From positions 4,154,001 through 4,218,000 of the forward strand of contig CP144169.1 of assembly GCA_039636785.1 (NCBI GenBank): a DNA stretch of 64,000 nucleotides, read 5' to 3'. Position numbers and translations under genes: made by a program. Shown here in pieces: positions 61,492-64,000 of the stretch (the first letter of the stretch is position 1; the number at the start of each line of letters is the position of its first letter). Source of the stretch: Micrococcaceae bacterium Sec5.7 (GTDB lineage: Bacteria; Actinomycetota; Actinomycetes; Actinomycetales; Micrococcaceae). Below the pieces are notes generated by a model. That model saw only the letters and a program-made list of their open reading frames with translations. It was not told where the DNA came from and did no database searches.

Positions 61492-62310
61492 ATGAATGAA
61501 CCGAATGCACTGAAAAAACCACGCCTCAGCCGTCAGCGGGAGATTGTCGAGCACGTGGTCAGTGCAGGATTCGCAAGTGCGGCCGAACTTGCCGCCCTCA
61601 CGCGGGTGAGCCTCATGACAGTTCACCGCGACATCGATGACCTGGCCGGCCGCGGCATCCTGCGCAAGGTCCATGGCGGTGTTTCCGCGCTGCCGTCCAC
61701 GGTGTTCGAAGCCAGCTCGGAAATACGGATGCAGATCCAGAGCCCGGCGAAGGCCGCCTTGGCTCACAAGGCACTGGAATTCGTCGAAGCCGGCATGTCG
61801 GTCATGCTCGACGATTCCACGACGGTACTCGCCCTCGCGCGACTGTTGAACAAGGTGGGTCCGTTGACGGTCATCACTAATTACCGCCAGGTGATCGAGG
61901 TGTTCCGCGAGAATGACGACATCCGCCTCATCGTTCTCGGCGGCCAGTACTCCCGCACACACGACTCGTTCATCGGCCTGCCCACCGACGGCTCAGTGAG
62001 CTCCTACGCCGTCGACATCGTTTTTCAATCGACGTCAACCATGGGTTCCGAGATGACGTACCACCAGGAACAGGATGTCGTCTTCATGAAACGAGCCATG
62101 CTCAAAGCAGGCACGAGGCGGATCCTCATGATGGACGGAAGCAAGGTAGGCCGGACCTCCCTTCACCGCTTCGTTCCCGTCAGCGAATTCACGGACATCA
62201 TCCTCACCGACGATGTGCCAGCCGAGGAGCGTGAGGCAATCGCGGAGAACTGCCAGGTACATCTCGCCACGCTCGCACCTCACCGTTCAGGCCGTGCGGA
62301 AGCCGTCTAG
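61492..62310 (+). CDS. DeoR/GlpR family transcriptional regulator
   Basis: The 272-residue protein has the DeoR winged helix (AAELAALTRVSLMTVHRDID, about 29-48, then RKVHGGVSA) and the DeoR C-terminal sensor with MLDDSTTVLALARLL, VLGGQYSRTHDSFIG and MDGSKVGRTSLHRF. Effectors of this family are phosphorylated sugars, which suits an operon with two kinases. GAAGGTGAG precedes the ATG. It is divergent from the operon it probably represses. Confidence 0.92.
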   Translation: MNEPNALKKPRLSRQREIVEHVVSAGFASAAELAALTRVSLMTVHRDIDDLAGRGILRKVHGGVSALPSTVFEASSEIRMQIQSPAKAALAHKALEFVEAGMSVMLDDSTTVLALARLLNKVGPLTVITNYRQVIEVFRENDDIRLIVLGGQYSRTHDSFIGLPTDGSVSSYAVDIVFQSTSTMGSEMTYHQEQDVVFMKRAMLKAGTRRILMMDGSKVGRTSLHRFVPVSEFTDIILTDDVPAEEREAIAENCQVHLATLAPHRSGRAEAV

Positions 62311-62614
62311 GAATACCGGTTTCGAGCTGTGAAATGCGCAATTGGCCGGCAGCGTTCCACTCAGCACCAGGCGCCGGCAGGAACTAAAGCATCCGAACCG
62401 TGAAAGACCGACATTCCCAACTGTCAATCAATCCTTGGGCAGGCCCGTGGCCGGTAGGACTTTGGGGGCGGATACGGACGACGCGCAAACGCGGCAGCGC
62501 CAGGAGGAGACTCTTGATCGCCGTCTTGAGCCCAGGAACGTCTGAAATCGTGTCGCGTACCTGCCCCCGGCCTGCGCCAAGATCTTGGAGCCCTGACAAC
62601 CGGGAAAGGTCAGG
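62311..62614. other. 304-bp gap between convergent genes, nothing recognised
   Basis: The stretch lies between the convergent DeoR and GlcD-like genes. Open frames exist on both strands, but none has a start signal or a family pattern. A short CTGAC/GTCAG dyad (about 62594-62614) overlaps the end of the oxidase gene. I see no clear terminator, RNA gene or repeat. Confidence 0.4.
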
Positions 62615-63994
62615 CTAAATGGCCTTACCAGGGTTCAGGATTCCCAGCGGATCGAATACCTCCCGAATCGAATGCTGGAGCCCGAGTGAAATATCACCCA
62701 ACTCGGCTTGGAGCCAGTCACGTTTGAGCAGCCCCACGCCGTGTTCCCCGGTGAGCGTTCCGCCCAGGCCCCTCGCGAGGTGGAACATCTCGCCTAAGGC
62801 AATCTTGGCCGGTCCTTCAGTTATGGATTCCTCGTGATCCATGACAATCATGGGGTGCAGGTTTCCGTCCGCAGCGTGGGCGATTGTGAAGATCCGTACC
62901 CCTGTCGTTTGGGAGATTTCCTCCAGGCCGGACACCGCTTCGGCCAGCCGGTTCCTCGGCACACCAATGTCTCCGATAGATACCCTGCCCATGCGCTCCA
63001 GTGCCGGAATCGCTGCCCGGCGGGTTGCCATGAGCCGGTTGGCGTGGTCAGTATCGGCCGCTTTCTCATATGAGCTTGCGAAGGGCTTAATGGCTTGGAT
63101 GAGTACATCCTGTTCCAGGAACGCCCCGTATCCGTCGGTCTGGGCGAGAAGGAAGGCACCGCCCCGCGCCCGGTGGCCAGTTCCGAGTGCATCGTCAACA
63201 GCTGCAAGCGTTGGACCGTCCATCAGTTCCAGGACAGAAGGCTGCAGCCTTGCAGCAATAATGGCCGACGCCGCTCGGGCGGCACGGGAGACATCCGGAA
63301 AGTAGGCCGCCACTGTCGCCGTGTGAACCGGCCGGGGACGAAGGCGGAGCGTTGCTTCGACAACTACTCCAAGCGTCCCTTCCGAGCCGATCATCAGGGC
63401 GTTCAGATCGTATCCCGTTACGCCCTTGATGGTTCCTCGCCCGGTGCGCAGCACCCTTCCATCAGGCAGCACGACGCGAAGGGCCAGTACTGATTCACGG
63501 GTTACGCCGTACTTTGCGCACCACATCCCCCCTGCGTTGGTGGCAATGTTGCCGCCAATGGAACAGATGGCTGTGCTGGCCGGATCGGGGGCGTAGAAAA
63601 GGCCGTGTTCCCCGGCGGCAGCGTTGACCTCGGCATTGAGCACGCCGGGCTGGACAACAGCGATCTGTTCGACTGGGTCGATGTGAAGGATTCGGTTCAT
63701 CCTTGAAAGATCCAGGACGACCTCTCCCGCCTTCGCTGAGGCTCCTGCGGCAAGACCGGTGCCTGCACCTCGAGGAACGACCGGAACGAGATTGGCGGAA
63801 GCGAGCTTCATGGTCTCGATGACGTCCTCAGCCGACTCCGCGTAGACGACCCCATCGGGCAGTGTTGCCGGGGTGTACCCCGAACGGTCCTTGCCCGCCC
63901 GAAGCCGGTCTTCGTGCTCAATAGAAGCGCTGCGGGAAGCGTTGAGGAGGACGGCTGATGCTGGTGTATCAGCCGGTGCGGAGTTGGTGCTCAT
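62615..63994 (-). CDS. FAD-binding oxidase, GlcD-like
   Basis: This 459-residue flavoprotein of the VAO/PCMH superfamily has the FAD loop VVPRGAGTGLAAGASAKAGE, the segment CSIGGNIATNAGGMWCAKYG and the C-terminal GTLTGEHGVGLLKRDWL of glycolate/D-lactate oxidase subunit GlcD. It should oxidise a 2-hydroxyacid. ATG at 63994 is 6 bases from the window edge, so its promoter and any upstream partner (permease, GlcE/F) are not visible. The stop is at 62615. Confidence 0.9.
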   Translation of the reverse strand: MSTNSAPADTPASAVLLNASRSASIEHEDRLRAGKDRSGYTPATLPDGVVYAESAEDVIETMKLASANLVPVVPRGAGTGLAAGASAKAGEVVLDLSRMNRILHIDPVEQIAVVQPGVLNAEVNAAAGEHGLFYAPDPASTAICSIGGNIATNAGGMWCAKYGVTRESVLALRVVLPDGRVLRTGRGTIKGVTGYDLNALMIGSEGTLGVVVEATLRLRPRPVHTATVAAYFPDVSRAARAASAIIAARLQPSVLELMDGPTLAAVDDALGTGHRARGGAFLLAQTDGYGAFLEQDVLIQAIKPFASSYEKAADTDHANRLMATRRAAIPALERMGRVSIGDIGVPRNRLAEAVSGLEEISQTTGVRIFTIAHAADGNLHPMIVMDHEESITEGPAKIALGEMFHLARGLGGTLTGEHGVGLLKRDWLQAELGDISLGLQHSIREVFDPLGILNPGKAI

Positions 63995-64000
63995 CAAAAA

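Overview
The window is high-GC DNA from an actinobacterium, most likely Arthrobacter, Pseudarthrobacter or a close Micrococcaceae relative. The assignment rests on the order mutY - disA - prfC - radA, the actinobacterial NgcEFG and Pst systems, GTG starts, ATGA/GTGA coupled genes, and REP-like GTCGAGC palindromes. It is inferred from content, not from a database search.

Left part (1-21 kb). A genome-maintenance block comes first: a partial mutY, a membrane protein, disA (c-di-AMP synthase), prfC, an APH-like kinase and radA. Next is a chitooligosaccharide block: a FUSC membrane protein, a ROK regulator and ngcEFG. Its binding-protein gene is broken by one extra G in a G7 tract. After an IS3-type transposase remnant comes a phosphate block: pstSCAB with a strong hairpin after pstS, facing a convergent pit plus DUF47 pair. 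Two 60-bp palindromes of one family sit between convergent genes at 1132 and 17518. A PHP phosphoesterase, a possible structured RNA or repeat and a conserved hypothetical follow.

Middle part (21-45 kb). This holds tRNA-Lys(TTT) with a textbook terminator, a VWA lipoprotein-like receptor, a LacI regulator, a LysE exporter with its LysR regulator, and an SDR reductase divergent from an ArsR repressor with two operators. The L-arabinose genes araB-araD-araA and the GH51 arabinofuranosidase abfA share one promoter/operator design. A hemA homologue, another LacI regulator and a field of decayed gene fragments follow. Next is an unassigned catabolic cluster: fused AccD/AccA-like carboxyltransferase, class III CoA-transferase, MHS transporter, M20 peptidase and a divergent LysR regulator.

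Right part (45-64 kb). A complete urease operon ureABCEFGD ends in a nickel permease gene. An in-frame 18-bp tandem repeat lengthens UreF, and a large palindromic repeat lengthens UreD. A YbdK-type ligase comes next. Then a minus-strand carbohydrate operon encodes a binding protein, ATPase, permease, two FGGY kinases, a histidine phosphatase and a 2-hydroxyacid dehydrogenase. It has stem-loops at its module boundaries and a divergent DeoR regulator. The window closes with a GlcD-like FAD oxidase.

The best candidates for something undescribed are the AccDA/CoA-transferase/M20 cluster, the two-kinase sugar operon, the repeat-extended urease accessory proteins and the 60-bp convergent-gene palindromes.
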